64,000 nucleotides of DNA from Pelagerythrobacter aerophilus. GTDB lineage: Bacteria; Pseudomonadota; Alphaproteobacteria; Sphingomonadales; Sphingomonadaceae. The notes beneath the pieces are model-generated. The model had not been told where the DNA came from. It did not search any database and worked only from the letters and a program-made list of their open reading frames with translations. The stretch is taken from NCBI RefSeq assembly GCF_003581645.1, contig NZ_QXFK01000019.1, forward strand, positions 62,001 through 126,000. The letters are read 5' to 3'. Shown in pieces: positions 24,554 to 32,791 of the stretch (position 1 is the stretch's first letter; each line of letters starts with the position of its first letter). A program made the position numbers and the translations under genes.

Positions 24554-26848
24554 ATGCACAATGACGAGGATCCGAAACGGGGGGCGTTTCATCCGATGAG
24601 GCTCTGGGCCGTCGCCACGGCGCTGATGCTGCTGGCCGCGCTGTGGGGGCCGGGAGTCGCGGCGCAGGAGCATCTTCCGGCGATCAATCTGCACGCCGGC
24701 GAGGATGCTCCGGCCGTGGCGCCCTACGTCCGCTACACCAGAGACGTGGGCGATATCGCCGCGGTGCCTCCGGCCCAGGTTCTCGCCGCCGCGACCCACC
24801 GGATCCAGGGGCGCGGCGTTCACTTCGGCCCACCGGGGGACCGCACCGCGGTGGCCATGAAGGTCCGCAATGCCAGCGAGGTGACCGGAAGCTGGGTCCT
24901 CACCACCGGGCGCGGGTCGCTAAGCCACTTCCACCTCTATGAAGTGAACGACGGCCAGCTCGAACTGGTGGTCGACGGCACCGACCCCGAAGCCGCGCGC
25001 GAGAACCTGCGGACCTATCAGGCCTTCAGCACCGAACTGGCGCTCGAGCCCGGACAGGAGAAGACGATCCTGATCGATTTCCTGTCCGAGAACTCGACCT
25101 ACATGCCACTGAGGATCGAGACCTACGGCACATTCTTCAAGGATCGGCGCGTGAACATCGCAATGGTGTCCGGGGTGGTCCTCGGCGTCGCCGTGCTGAT
25201 CTTCCTCAACTTCATGTTCTTCTCGATCACGGGCCACCGCGAGTTCGTCTGGCTGGCCGTCGCGGAGGTGTTCTTCGCATTCAATACGATCCACTCGGAA
25301 GGCTATTTCACGATCTTCTTCCTGCCCGACGCGCCGCTGCTGGGCATCGCGATCGAGGATTCGATCAAGTGCGCCTTCGCAGTGGCGATGGCGCAGTTCG
25401 CCCGCAGCTTCGTGCGCACGGCCGAGACGTTCCCGCGGCGCGACCTCGTCCTCAAGACCTTGATCGCGGCGGGCCTCGCGGTGATCGTGCTCCAGTCGGG
25501 CCTCGTGCTCTACGATCAGGCCTTTCGCGAGGTGCTGCACATCGGCACCTGGTTCATCACCGTCGCCGTCGCCCTGTTCCTGCCGTTCCTCGGGTTTGCC
25601 GCGATGCGCCAGATCGGACGCCAGTTGTGGCCGCTGCTGGTCGGCTGGGGCAGCCTCGCGCTGTTCATCATCTATGCCGCGATCGCCTCGATGGGCGTGT
25701 TCGCCTGGCTGCCGGTCAACTGGCACCTCGCCGGTCCCGTCGGTCTGTTCGAATCCATCATGGTCACGCTGGCGCTGGGGCTCAATCTGAAGAAGATCCG
25801 GGCGGCCCAGCAGGAGGCGGACGCGAACTACGCCCGCTCGATGGCCGAGCGGCTGGCGATCAGCGAACGCGCGAAGCAGCTGGCGGAAGAAAAGGCCTTC
25901 GCGCTCGCGACCGTGAACAGCCAGAATGCGCTGCTCCACGCCTCGGGCCACGACAGCCGGCAGGTCATCCTCGCGCTCAACAGCGCGATCGACGTGCTCA
26001 AGCGCAGCGATGAGACGGAGACCCACCGGGAGCTGGCCGAGATCCTGCAAAGCTCGTCCAACTACCTGAGCGAGATCGCCTCCACGACGATCTCCGGCGC
26101 CGCGATCGTGGGTAACGAGTCGGGCTTCATCGCGCTCAGCGCATTCAAGGGGCAGGCGTTGATCGAGCCGTTGATGATGATGTTCCGGACGCTCTTCGCG
26201 GGCAAGAGCCTGACCTTGACGGCAGAGGTGGAGGACCACGCGATCATCGTGTCCGATCGCCCTATGCTCATGCGGGCGCTCGCGAACCTGCTGAGCAACA
26301 GCTACCACTATACCGAAGCCGGCGGGGCGACGGTTTCGCTGCGGATCGATGGCGCGCGCGCGATCATCGGGATCGGCGATACCGGCGTGGGTATGACGGA
26401 CGCCATGCTCCGGCAGCTTACGGACGATACCGTTCCCCGCACACGCGAAGAAGGTGCCGGGAACGGCACCGGCTCCGGCTTCCGCTCGGCCAAGCGGCTG
26501 ATCGAGCGCCTTTCGGGCTCTCTGGAGATCGTCTCGTCGGGTCCGTCGGGCACGAGGCTCCAGATCGCCTTGCCCTGCGCGCAGGCGGCCGTCACGCCAT
26601 GCACCGCGAGCGAACTCGGCGACGCGCTACCGGGCTGGCACGTGCTCGACTTCGACCGGCGGGAGGCTTTCCGGGCCGAGCTCAAGGCAGGCGGGGTGGC
26701 CAAGGCCCGGATCGCGGCGGCAACGTACGACGATACGACCGTCACGCGCGGGCGGCTCAGCGAGACCGTCGGCATGATGCTGATCAAGCCGCTGTGCTGC
26801 GAGATGCGCGAGCACCCGGCTCTCGCGGCGGTGTCAGAGGAGGTTTAG
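24554..26848 (+). CDS. 7TMR-DISM sensor histidine kinase
   Basis: A 764-residue membrane sensor kinase. The N-terminal signal (WAVATALMLLAALWG) is followed by a periplasmic DISM-type sensor domain (~40-190), seven membrane helices (~200-400), a coiled coil, and a kinase core. The phospho-histidine is probably in ASGHDSRQVI (~470), the N box is LANLLSNSYHY, and the G1 box is GDTGVGM. The last ~100 residues (GWHVLDFDRREAF ... MLIKPL) resemble a degenerate receiver that keeps the Lys-Pro motif but lacks a clear phospho-acceptor aspartate. It overlaps the convergent LuxR-type regulator gene by 15 bp, and that regulator is its likely partner. Dism-type sensors often bind carbohydrate-like ligands. 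Confidence 0.88.
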   Translation: MHNDEDPKRGAFHPMRLWAVATALMLLAALWGPGVAAQEHLPAINLHAGEDAPAVAPYVRYTRDVGDIAAVPPAQVLAAATHRIQGRGVHFGPPGDRTAVAMKVRNASEVTGSWVLTTGRGSLSHFHLYEVNDGQLELVVDGTDPEAARENLRTYQAFSTELALEPGQEKTILIDFLSENSTYMPLRIETYGTFFKDRRVNIAMVSGVVLGVAVLIFLNFMFFSITGHREFVWLAVAEVFFAFNTIHSEGYFTIFFLPDAPLLGIAIEDSIKCAFAVAMAQFARSFVRTAETFPRRDLVLKTLIAAGLAVIVLQSGLVLYDQAFREVLHIGTWFITVAVALFLPFLGFAAMRQIGRQLWPLLVGWGSLALFIIYAAIASMGVFAWLPVNWHLAGPVGLFESIMVTLALGLNLKKIRAAQQEADANYARSMAERLAISERAKQLAEEKAFALATVNSQNALLHASGHDSRQVILALNSAIDVLKRSDETETHRELAEILQSSSNYLSEIASTTISGAAIVGNESGFIALSAFKGQALIEPLMMMFRTLFAGKSLTLTAEVEDHAIIVSDRPMLMRALANLLSNSYHYTEAGGATVSLRIDGARAIIGIGDTGVGMTDAMLRQLTDDTVPRTREEGAGNGTGSGFRSAKRLIERLSGSLEIVSSGPSGTRLQIALPCAQAAVTPCTASELGDALPGWHVLDFDRREAFRAELKAGGVAKARIAAATYDDTTVTRGRLSETVGMMLIKPLCCEMREHPALAAVSEEV

Positions 26849-27451
26849 CTCCTGCGCGCGCTCCACGATCTTGCGATTGTTGGAAACGTCGAGCTTGCGG
26901 CGCAGTTCGGCGATGTGAAACGAGACCGTCGGCTGCGCGATCGACAGCCGATAGGAGATCTCCTTGTTGCTTTCCCCTTCCGCCAGATAGTGCAGGATCG
27001 CCATCTGGCGTGAGGAGAGCGCGACCGGCGGTTCAGCCAGGCGGCTGAGCCCCTCCCGCATCTGCGGGGAGATGTAGACCTCGCCGGCGAGCGCCGCCTC
27101 GCAAGCGGCGATGATCTCCTCCGGCGGATCGGCCTTGCTCACCACCCCGCGCGCGCCGAGCTTCAGCGCATAGTCGATCTCCTGGAACTGGCTTTCGCCG
27201 GTCAGGATGATCACCGTCATGTCGCGCGAGCCGACGATCTCCGCGAGGACGTTCACCCCGCGCACGTCGGGCATGTTGAGATCGAGGATGACGATGTCGA
27301 CCGGCTGCGACTGAATGAAGGCGTTGGCAGTGGCGCCGCGGTCGAGCGCCTCGGCGATCTCGTACTTTTCGTATCGCGAGAACAGCAGGCGCAGACCACT
27401 CTGCGTGATCGGATGGTCGTCGACGATGAGAATCCTGTGCTTGGTGGTCAT
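26834..27451 (-). CDS. NarL/LuxR-family response regulator
   Basis: A 205-residue two-domain regulator. The receiver has ILIVDDHP, the phospho-acceptor aspartate in VILDLNMPD, the switch Thr/Ser in IILTGES, and the lysine in VVSKADPP. The C-terminal LuxR-type HTH reads LSSRQMAILHYLAEGESNKEIS, then RLSIAQPTVSFHIAELRRKL. The ATG at 27451 precedes the canonical MTTKHRILIVDD; a longer open frame upstream is not supported. The gene is convergent with the 7TMR-DISM kinase (15-bp overlap of the 3' ends), which suggests a cognate pair although the two are not co-transcribed. Confidence 0.9.
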   Translation of the reverse strand: MTTKHRILIVDDHPITQSGLRLLFSRYEKYEIAEALDRGATANAFIQSQPVDIVILDLNMPDVRGVNVLAEIVGSRDMTVIILTGESQFQEIDYALKLGARGVVSKADPPEEIIAACEAALAGEVYISPQMREGLSRLAEPPVALSSRQMAILHYLAEGESNKEISYRLSIAQPTVSFHIAELRRKLDVSNNRKIVERAQELNLL

Positions 27452-27655
27452 CGCGGCATCCGGTGTGAGACAAACCCAAGCGATCTGCCTCGTAAGCCGC
27501 GCGGGGCGCAAGCCCCAATAATTCTTGGGCTTTGCCCGCACCGCCTGCCGACGCTGCGATGTCGGAAACGCGTGTACGATGATGACTATAATATTTGTTA
27601 TAATTCATTGAAGTAGATCCGGCGGAGGTCGCCCAACAGTTCATCCCGCGTGCGG

Positions 27656-27680
27656 GGAACTTCATCGCCGGGTTGTCATT
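27656..27680 (+). promoter_or_regulatory. possible EcfG-type promoter for the HWE kinase operon
   Basis: GGAAC (27656-27660), 16 bp, then CATT (27677-27680). This resembles the alphaproteobacterial general stress (EcfG) promoter GGAAC-N16/17-CGTT, with one mismatch in the -10. Transcription would start almost at the ATG at 27690, consistent with the absence of a ribosome site there. A TGTCA-N7-TGACA inverted repeat (27674-27690) overlaps it. Confidence 0.25.
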
Positions 27681-27689
27681 TGTTTTGAC

Positions 27690-28931
27690 ATGACGCCGAG
27701 TGTGGAACCTGCGGACCTCGGTGCTGATCGAACGATCGAGTCGCTGAAGTGCCGCTCATCTCGGCCGCCGGACTACAGGCTGGAAGCCGAACTTCTTGCG
27801 CTGCTCGCATCGGCGCTGGCCGATCGGCCGGAGTGCATGCCGCAGGAATTGTGCGATCTGCTCGTCGGCTCGGATCTGGCCCACTCGGCAGGCGTCAGTG
27901 TCGTCGCGGAAGGCGACGGTGCGAGGGAGTTTCGTGAAATCGCGCTCGCGGGGACATGGCGCCGGATGCGTGGGGCTCCGTCGCTCGATACGCAGTCCTG
28001 CGACCGCGCGATCGTCCAGAACCGGCCGTTGCTGCTCGAACAGCCTGGCCCCTATTATTCGGAGGGCGAGGACGGCGCGTGGGTGCACCAGGCCCTGCTG
28101 ATCCCGTTCCACCATGACGCGCAGCCCGTCGGCATCGTCTGGCTGCTGTCCCACGACGAACGGCGCGCGTTCGACAACGAGGACCTGCGCCTGATGGGCT
28201 CGCTCTCCCGCTTTGCGAGCGCCGCGCACCGGCTGGATGCGATCTCCCGCGAGGAGCGGCAGCACAGCTTTGCACAGGCCGCGCGCCAGTCGATGGAACG
28301 CCAGAGAGTGCTGGTGGCCGAACTCCAGCACCGCGTGCGCAACATGCTCTCGATCGTCCGCTACGTGTTCTCGCGAACCGTGGATACGAGCGCGAACATC
28401 GAAGAAGCGTCCATGCACTTCAAGGGCCGGCTCGATGCGCTGGCGCGGACGCAGGTGATCGTCGCGCAAAGCCCGTCGGGCCTGGTCGATCTCGAGGTCA
28501 TGATCCGCGACGAACTTCTTGGCGTGGGGCAAGGCGACGGCGCCACGCTGATCATCGATGGCCCGCCGGTCCAGATCGATACCGTCGCCGCCGAGAACAT
28601 CGGCCTCGCCATTCACGAATTGACGATGAACGCCATCAAGTTCGGCGCGCTCAGAGTGCCGGGCGCGACGCTCGATATTCGTTGGTCGGTTGAGATGGAT
28701 AAACGCGCACGCCCGATCTTGAAGCTAAGTTGGATCGAAACAGGAGTACCGATCGTGCCAGTGGTGGGACAGCGAGACGGATTCGGTAAAGAACTGATCG
28801 AAAAGGCACTTCCTTACCGCCTGGGAGCCGAGACCCGGCTCGATATTCATGGCGGAGGCGTGCGATGCTTCATTTCCACGCCCATCGAGACCCGCGGGAC
28901 CGCGGCCGCCATGGAGGCGCCCGATGCGTAA
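27690..28931 (+). CDS. HWE-family sensor histidine kinase with GAF-like domain
   Basis: A 413-residue soluble kinase. An N-terminal GAF-like sensor domain (~30-200; QALLIPFHHDAQPVGIVWLL) precedes a short coiled linker and an HWE/HisKA_2 kinase domain, with the phosphorylated histidine in AELQHRVRNMLSIV and the N box in IHELTMNAIKFGAL. The characteristic Trp-x-Glu of the family appears as LSWIETG. No membrane helix is present. Its stop overlaps the next gene (a lone receiver) by 8 bp, so that receiver is the obvious first phosphotransfer partner. No ribosome site precedes the ATG, so translation may be leaderless. Confidence 0.87.
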   Translation: MTPSVEPADLGADRTIESLKCRSSRPPDYRLEAELLALLASALADRPECMPQELCDLLVGSDLAHSAGVSVVAEGDGAREFREIALAGTWRRMRGAPSLDTQSCDRAIVQNRPLLLEQPGPYYSEGEDGAWVHQALLIPFHHDAQPVGIVWLLSHDERRAFDNEDLRLMGSLSRFASAAHRLDAISREERQHSFAQAARQSMERQRVLVAELQHRVRNMLSIVRYVFSRTVDTSANIEEASMHFKGRLDALARTQVIVAQSPSGLVDLEVMIRDELLGVGQGDGATLIIDGPPVQIDTVAAENIGLAIHELTMNAIKFGALRVPGATLDIRWSVEMDKRARPILKLSWIETGVPIVPVVGQRDGFGKELIEKALPYRLGAETRLDIHGGGVRCFISTPIETRGTAAAMEAPDA

Positions 28932-29298
28932 CGGGCTCGAGGGCAAACGAATACTGGTGGTCGAGGACGACTACTTCATAGCCGCCGACCTGACGCGGGC
29001 ACTGCAGCGCGATCAGATGGTCGTGATCGGCCCGGTAGCAAGCGTGGCAGTCGCCAATGAGACACTGACGGACCAGGCGCCGGACGCAGCCATTCTCGAC
29101 ATCGAACTGGGCAGCAAGACATCCTACCGTCTGGCCGACCGTCTGCTGGAGAAGCAGGTTCCGGTGCTGTTCGTGACGGGGTACGACGGCTGGCATCTGC
29201 CCGAGCCCTACCTCTCGCAACCGCGGCTCACCAAGCCCGCGGGCGACAAGGAGCTTATCTCCGCGCTTCACGCCATGATCCGGAGCGTCCCATGCTGA
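28924..29298 (+). CDS. single-domain response regulator
   Basis: A 124-residue lone receiver domain: acidic pair in LVVEDDYF, phospho-acceptor aspartate in AAILDIELG, switch residue in LFVTGYD, and lysine in RLTKPAG. It has no output domain, so it probably relays or absorbs phosphoryl groups from the HWE kinase encoded just upstream (8-bp overlap). Its own stop overlaps the start of the Crp/Fnr gene (ATGCTGA), so the three proteins are made in a fixed ratio and likely form one pathway. Confidence 0.9.
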   Translation: MRNGLEGKRILVVEDDYFIAADLTRALQRDQMVVIGPVASVAVANETLTDQAPDAAILDIELGSKTSYRLADRLLEKQVPVLFVTGYDGWHLPEPYLSQPRLTKPAGDKELISALHAMIRSVPC

Positions 29299-30020
29299 GC
29301 CGATCCTACGCCATCTCGCAGCCGGAACAGGCGGCCGTGCGCCACCTCGGCGCGCTTGCCCGGCTGACCGAAACGGACTTGCGCAAGATCGCGGACGCTG
29401 CGTCCGAGACACGCTATTTCCCTGCACGGACCGAGATCGTTCGCGAAGGCGCCGAACCGGCCAAGCCGACCTTGCTGCTGCGCGGCTGGGTTGCGCACCA
29501 GCGCATCCTGCCCGACGGCCGCCGGCAGATCGTGGGCTTCACCCTGGCAGGCGAACTCTTCGGCCGGAGCTTGAGTTGTCAGGACCGTGCGCTGACCTCG
29601 CAGGTCGCGCTGGACAACGTCGTCCTGTGCACGGCGCCGGAAGCCGAGCCCGGCTCCAGCCTCTCGCTGGCATACGAGAAGGAACGATTGGCACACCGCC
29701 TGCAGTTGATCGACAACGTCACCCGGCTCGGGCGCATGGATGCACGCGAGCGTGTGTGCGACCTGCTGCTCGAGCTTCTCGAACGGCTCCAGCGGTCGGG
29801 CGAGGCGGAGGGCAACACGTTTGCGATGCCGCTGACGCAGGAGTGCTTCGCCGATGCGCTGGGGCTCACGCCGGTTCACCTGAACCGCACGCTGCAGGCC
29901 TGCCGCAAGAGCGGCGATCTTTCATGGCGCAGCGGCCGCGTGACGCTGCACGATCCCGCCGGACTGGCCCGGAGTCTGGGCCGCAGGCGTAATCGTCTCC
30001 AACGAGAGGATGGAGGCTGA
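29292..30020 (+). CDS. Crp/Fnr-family transcriptional regulator
   Basis: A 242-residue regulator with a cyclic-nucleotide-type sensing domain (EIVREGAEPAKPTLLLRGWV; IVGFTLAGELFG), a dimerisation helix, and a Crp HTH near residues 180-205 (LTQECFADALGLTPVHLNRTLQ). It has one cysteine in the sensing domain (SLSCQD) and no Fnr-type cluster. It is translationally coupled to the lone receiver upstream, which makes it the probable transcriptional output of that signalling operon. Its sequence is clearly different from the Crp/Fnr protein at 8819. Confidence 0.88.
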   Translation: MLSRSYAISQPEQAAVRHLGALARLTETDLRKIADAASETRYFPARTEIVREGAEPAKPTLLLRGWVAHQRILPDGRRQIVGFTLAGELFGRSLSCQDRALTSQVALDNVVLCTAPEAEPGSSLSLAYEKERLAHRLQLIDNVTRLGRMDARERVCDLLLELLERLQRSGEAEGNTFAMPLTQECFADALGLTPVHLNRTLQACRKSGDLSWRSGRVTLHDPAGLARSLGRRRNRLQREDGG

Positions 30021-30186
30021 AGGTCACAGGCCGGGAGGCCGATGCCTTAACTCATGTTATAATTTACGCATAATATTCAATAGTTTAGACAGAGCGTTCT
30101 CAGCACGGGACGAAACCGGCCCAAGTGCGAGATACGAAACCCGCTGCGCCCGTTGATGCCCCAGAGAAACAGCGGGAATCCAGGCG

Positions 30187-30843
30187 ATGACTTCACACGG
30201 ACGAACCCACGGCGCGCTTGCCGCCGGCATTGCGCTCGCGGCAGGAGCGATCGCTCTCGCGGCCAAGCAGCAGAACAGGCGGCGGCATCGGGACCATCCG
30301 GCCGACGACGCCCCCGGCTTCACCGCCCGGCGCGACTTCGGCCGTTACGAGGTCGTCGGCCGAAGCGTGACGATCGCCCGCCCCCGCGCCGAGCTTTTCG
30401 CGTATTGGCGAGACTTCACCAATCTCGCACGGTTCATGGAGAACCTGGTCGACGTCTCGCCCGCTGGTGCGGAGGGGCATTCGGTCTGGACCATTCGCGC
30501 CCCTGCAGGCCAGTCGGTCGAGGTCGAGACCCGTATTGCGCGGGAAGTGGACGGCGAGCTCATCGCGTGGCGCTCGGTCGAAGGGTCCGACATCGACACC
30601 GAGGGCCGGGTGACGTTCGAGGATGCGCCTGGCGAGCGCGGCACGCGGGTCGGCCTGATCATCGCCTATGTCCCTCCGATGGGAGAGGCAGGGCGCGCGG
30701 CCGCCAAGCTGTTCCGGCGCGAGCCCGAGGTGCAGGCGCGGCACGATCTCAAGCGTTTCAAGATGCTGATGGAAACCGGCGAAATCGCCACCTCGGCGCG
30801 CCGTAAGGACGCGGCGCGTGCGGCTCAGATGGAGAATGCCTGA
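30187..30843 (+). CDS. SRPBCC-fold (polyketide cyclase/dehydrase-like) protein with membrane anchor
   Basis: A 218-residue protein. The N-terminus has one hydrophobic segment (AAGIALAAGAIALAAK) followed by a basic stretch, then a START/SRPBCC helix-grip domain from ~50 to 190 (VTIARPRAELFAYWRDFTNLARFM; VGLIIAYVPPMG). Such anchored SRPBCC proteins are common in alphaproteobacterial stress regions and may bind lipids; the reaction is unknown. Its stop overlaps the start of the zinc alcohol dehydrogenase (TGATG), so the pair is coupled. The 166-bp region upstream is AT-rich and ends without a clear sigma motif. Confidence 0.78.
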   Translation: MTSHGRTHGALAAGIALAAGAIALAAKQQNRRRHRDHPADDAPGFTARRDFGRYEVVGRSVTIARPRAELFAYWRDFTNLARFMENLVDVSPAGAEGHSVWTIRAPAGQSVEVETRIAREVDGELIAWRSVEGSDIDTEGRVTFEDAPGERGTRVGLIIAYVPPMGEAGRAAAKLFRREPEVQARHDLKRFKMLMETGEIATSARRKDAARAAQMENA

Positions 30844-32030
30844 TGCGAGCGCTGACATGGCACGGCACCAAGGACGTGCGGGTGGAGACGGTCGATGATC
30901 CCGAGATCGTCAATCCGCGCGATGCGATCATCAAGGTGTCGAGCACGGCAATCTGCGGTTCGGACCTCCACCTCTACGACGGTGTGATTCCCGGCATGAT
31001 GGCGGGCGATATCCTGGGCCATGAGTTCATGGGCGAAGTCGTCGAGACGGGCCCCGCAAGCACCTTGCAGAAAGGGCAGCGCGTGGTGGTGCCGTTCACG
31101 ATTAGCTGCGGCGGCTGCTTCCACTGCCGGATCGAGCAGTATTCGGCGTGCGAGAACTCCAACCCGGTCGAAAAACAGGACGCCTCGGCCATGCTCTACG
31201 GCCATCCGATGGCGGGCCTGTTCGGATACTCGCACATGACCGGAGGTTACTCGGGCGGGCAGGCCGAATACGTCCGCGTGCCGTTCTCCGACGTCGGCCC
31301 GATCGTGGTTCCCGACCATCTCGAGGACGACAAGGTCCTGTTCCTCTCCGACATCCTTCCCACCGGGTGGATGGCGGCGGAGAATGCGGAAATCCAGCCG
31401 GACGATACCGTCGCCGTATGGGGCTGCGGCCCGGTGGGCCTGTTCGCGGTCCGGTCCGCGCTGGCGATGGGCGCCGCGCGGGTCATCGCCATCGATCACT
31501 ATCCGCACCGTCTGGAGCTTGCACACAAGCTCGGTGCGGAAACCATCAACTTCCGCGAAACGCACGTGCGCGAGGCGCTGCTCGAAATGACCGGCGGCAT
31601 CGGGGTCGATGCTGCGATCGACGCGGTCGGCATGGAAGCCCACGGGTTCGCGATCGACAACATGCTCGACGTGGTGAAGCAGAAGGTCGGCATCGGCGCC
31701 GACCGGGCGAGCGTGTTCAAGCAGGCGCTGCTCGCGGTCCGCCCCGGCGGACGCCTTTCGGTACCCGGCGTCTATGGCGGGATGACCGACAAGTTCCCGC
31801 TCGGCGCGCTGATGGAGAAGGGCATCACGGTCCGCGCCGGTCAGACGCATGTGCAGCGCTACACCGATCGGCTGCTCGCGATGATCGAGGAAGGGGTGCT
31901 CGATACCACGTTCCTCATCAGCTACAGGCTTCCCCTCGAGGAAGCGCCGCGTGGCTATCGCTGCTTTCGCGAGGAGCAGAACACCTGGACCAAGGTCGTG
32001 CTGAAACCGGGCATAGAAACACAGCAGTGA
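30843..32030 (+). CDS. zinc-dependent alcohol dehydrogenase
   Basis: A 395-residue medium-chain dehydrogenase. The catalytic zinc ligands are in AICGSDLH and GHEFMGEV. The structural zinc site is a four-cysteine lobe (SCGGCFHC ... YSAC). The Rossmann motif reads VWGCGPVGLFA. The extra loop and length resemble glutathione-independent formaldehyde dehydrogenase-like enzymes, which oxidise small alcohols or aldehydes with NAD(P). It is coupled to the SRPBCC gene. The role may be detoxification of aldehydes under stress; the substrate is not resolved. Confidence 0.87.
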   Translation: MRALTWHGTKDVRVETVDDPEIVNPRDAIIKVSSTAICGSDLHLYDGVIPGMMAGDILGHEFMGEVVETGPASTLQKGQRVVVPFTISCGGCFHCRIEQYSACENSNPVEKQDASAMLYGHPMAGLFGYSHMTGGYSGGQAEYVRVPFSDVGPIVVPDHLEDDKVLFLSDILPTGWMAAENAEIQPDDTVAVWGCGPVGLFAVRSALAMGAARVIAIDHYPHRLELAHKLGAETINFRETHVREALLEMTGGIGVDAAIDAVGMEAHGFAIDNMLDVVKQKVGIGADRASVFKQALLAVRPGGRLSVPGVYGGMTDKFPLGALMEKGITVRAGQTHVQRYTDRLLAMIEEGVLDTTFLISYRLPLEEAPRGYRCFREEQNTWTKVVLKPGIETQQ

Positions 32031-32219
32031 GCGCGAGGTCGACAGACTCGAAGGTCTGGTGGTTGAGCGAGATCGGCCTCGACGTGGCAAAGTACCGTCC
32101 ATACGGGCGATCCATCGTTCACCAGGCACCCCTCGTCGGATTTCTTCCGTTAACTTGAGGCAGTTTAGTGCAAGGTTTTTGCCGGAGTTTCAAATACCTC
32201 CTCGAAAGAGGAGCATCCG

Positions 32220-32636
32220 ATGAGACCTTACCCGGCCGCGGCGCAGGGCGTGCCCTGCCTCAGACATCTCGACACGCTGGAGGCGGCCGCCCGGATGATG
32301 CGGGATACCGGCGCCAGAGTCCTTCCCGTAACGCAGGACGGCAGGTTCGTCGGCACCATCAGTGATCGCGACATCGTGATCCGCATGGTTGCGGAGGGTC
32401 TGGACGGATGGCTGACCCGCGTCCGCGAATTCATGACCGCCCCCGCGCTGTTCTGCCGCGTGGACGACGATCCCGAGAGCATCCTGCTGGCGATGGTCGA
32501 TGCAAAACTCGACACGATCCCGCTGCTCGACGCCCAGGACCGGGTCGTCGGCATGATCACCGCCGATCAGATCCGCCGCGCGCACTCCGCCTGCGCCGAG
32601 GAAATCGGCGGCCACATCGAGGTTATCGCGGCCTGA
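32220..32636 (+). CDS. CBS-domain pair protein
   Basis: A 138-residue protein made almost entirely of two CBS motifs (RVLPVTQDGRFVGTISDRDI and TIPLLDAQDRVVGMITADQIRRA), a Bateman module that binds adenosine nucleotides. The ATG at 32220 follows AAAGAGGAG. Stand-alone CBS proteins modulate other enzymes or report energy state. It stands as a single gene between the alcohol dehydrogenase and glucose dehydrogenase. The 189-bp gap before it (32031-32219) shows no clear gene. Confidence 0.85.
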   Translation: MRPYPAAAQGVPCLRHLDTLEAAARMMRDTGARVLPVTQDGRFVGTISDRDIVIRMVAEGLDGWLTRVREFMTAPALFCRVDDDPESILLAMVDAKLDTIPLLDAQDRVVGMITADQIRRAHSACAEEIGGHIEVIAA

Positions 32637-32705
32637 CGCCGGCCCGGCGCTGATCCGAAAAGGCAGTCGAACTAACATATATCAGGAGATTTTATCCCCG
32701 CGCGG

Positions 32706-32731
32706 GGAACTCTGCCTCGGTCGAAGCCATT
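32706..32731 (+). promoter_or_regulatory. possible EcfG-type promoter of gcd
   Basis: GGAAC (32706-32710), 17 bp, CATT (32728-32731), 60 bp before the glucose dehydrogenase start. It shares the CGGGGAAC context and the same CATT variant with the motif at 27656. The -10 is not the CGTT consensus, so this is tentative. Confidence 0.25.
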
Positions 32732-32791
32732 TTCACCGCGGGTGCTCTCCGGAAATCCGGGCACACCGCGACGCTGGCCGGGGGAAGATCC

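Noticed and set aside
32031-32219. A short gene between the alcohol dehydrogenase and CBS genes
   Set aside because: The plus-frame there is a continuation of an out-of-frame shadow; no start, domain or codon pattern supports it.
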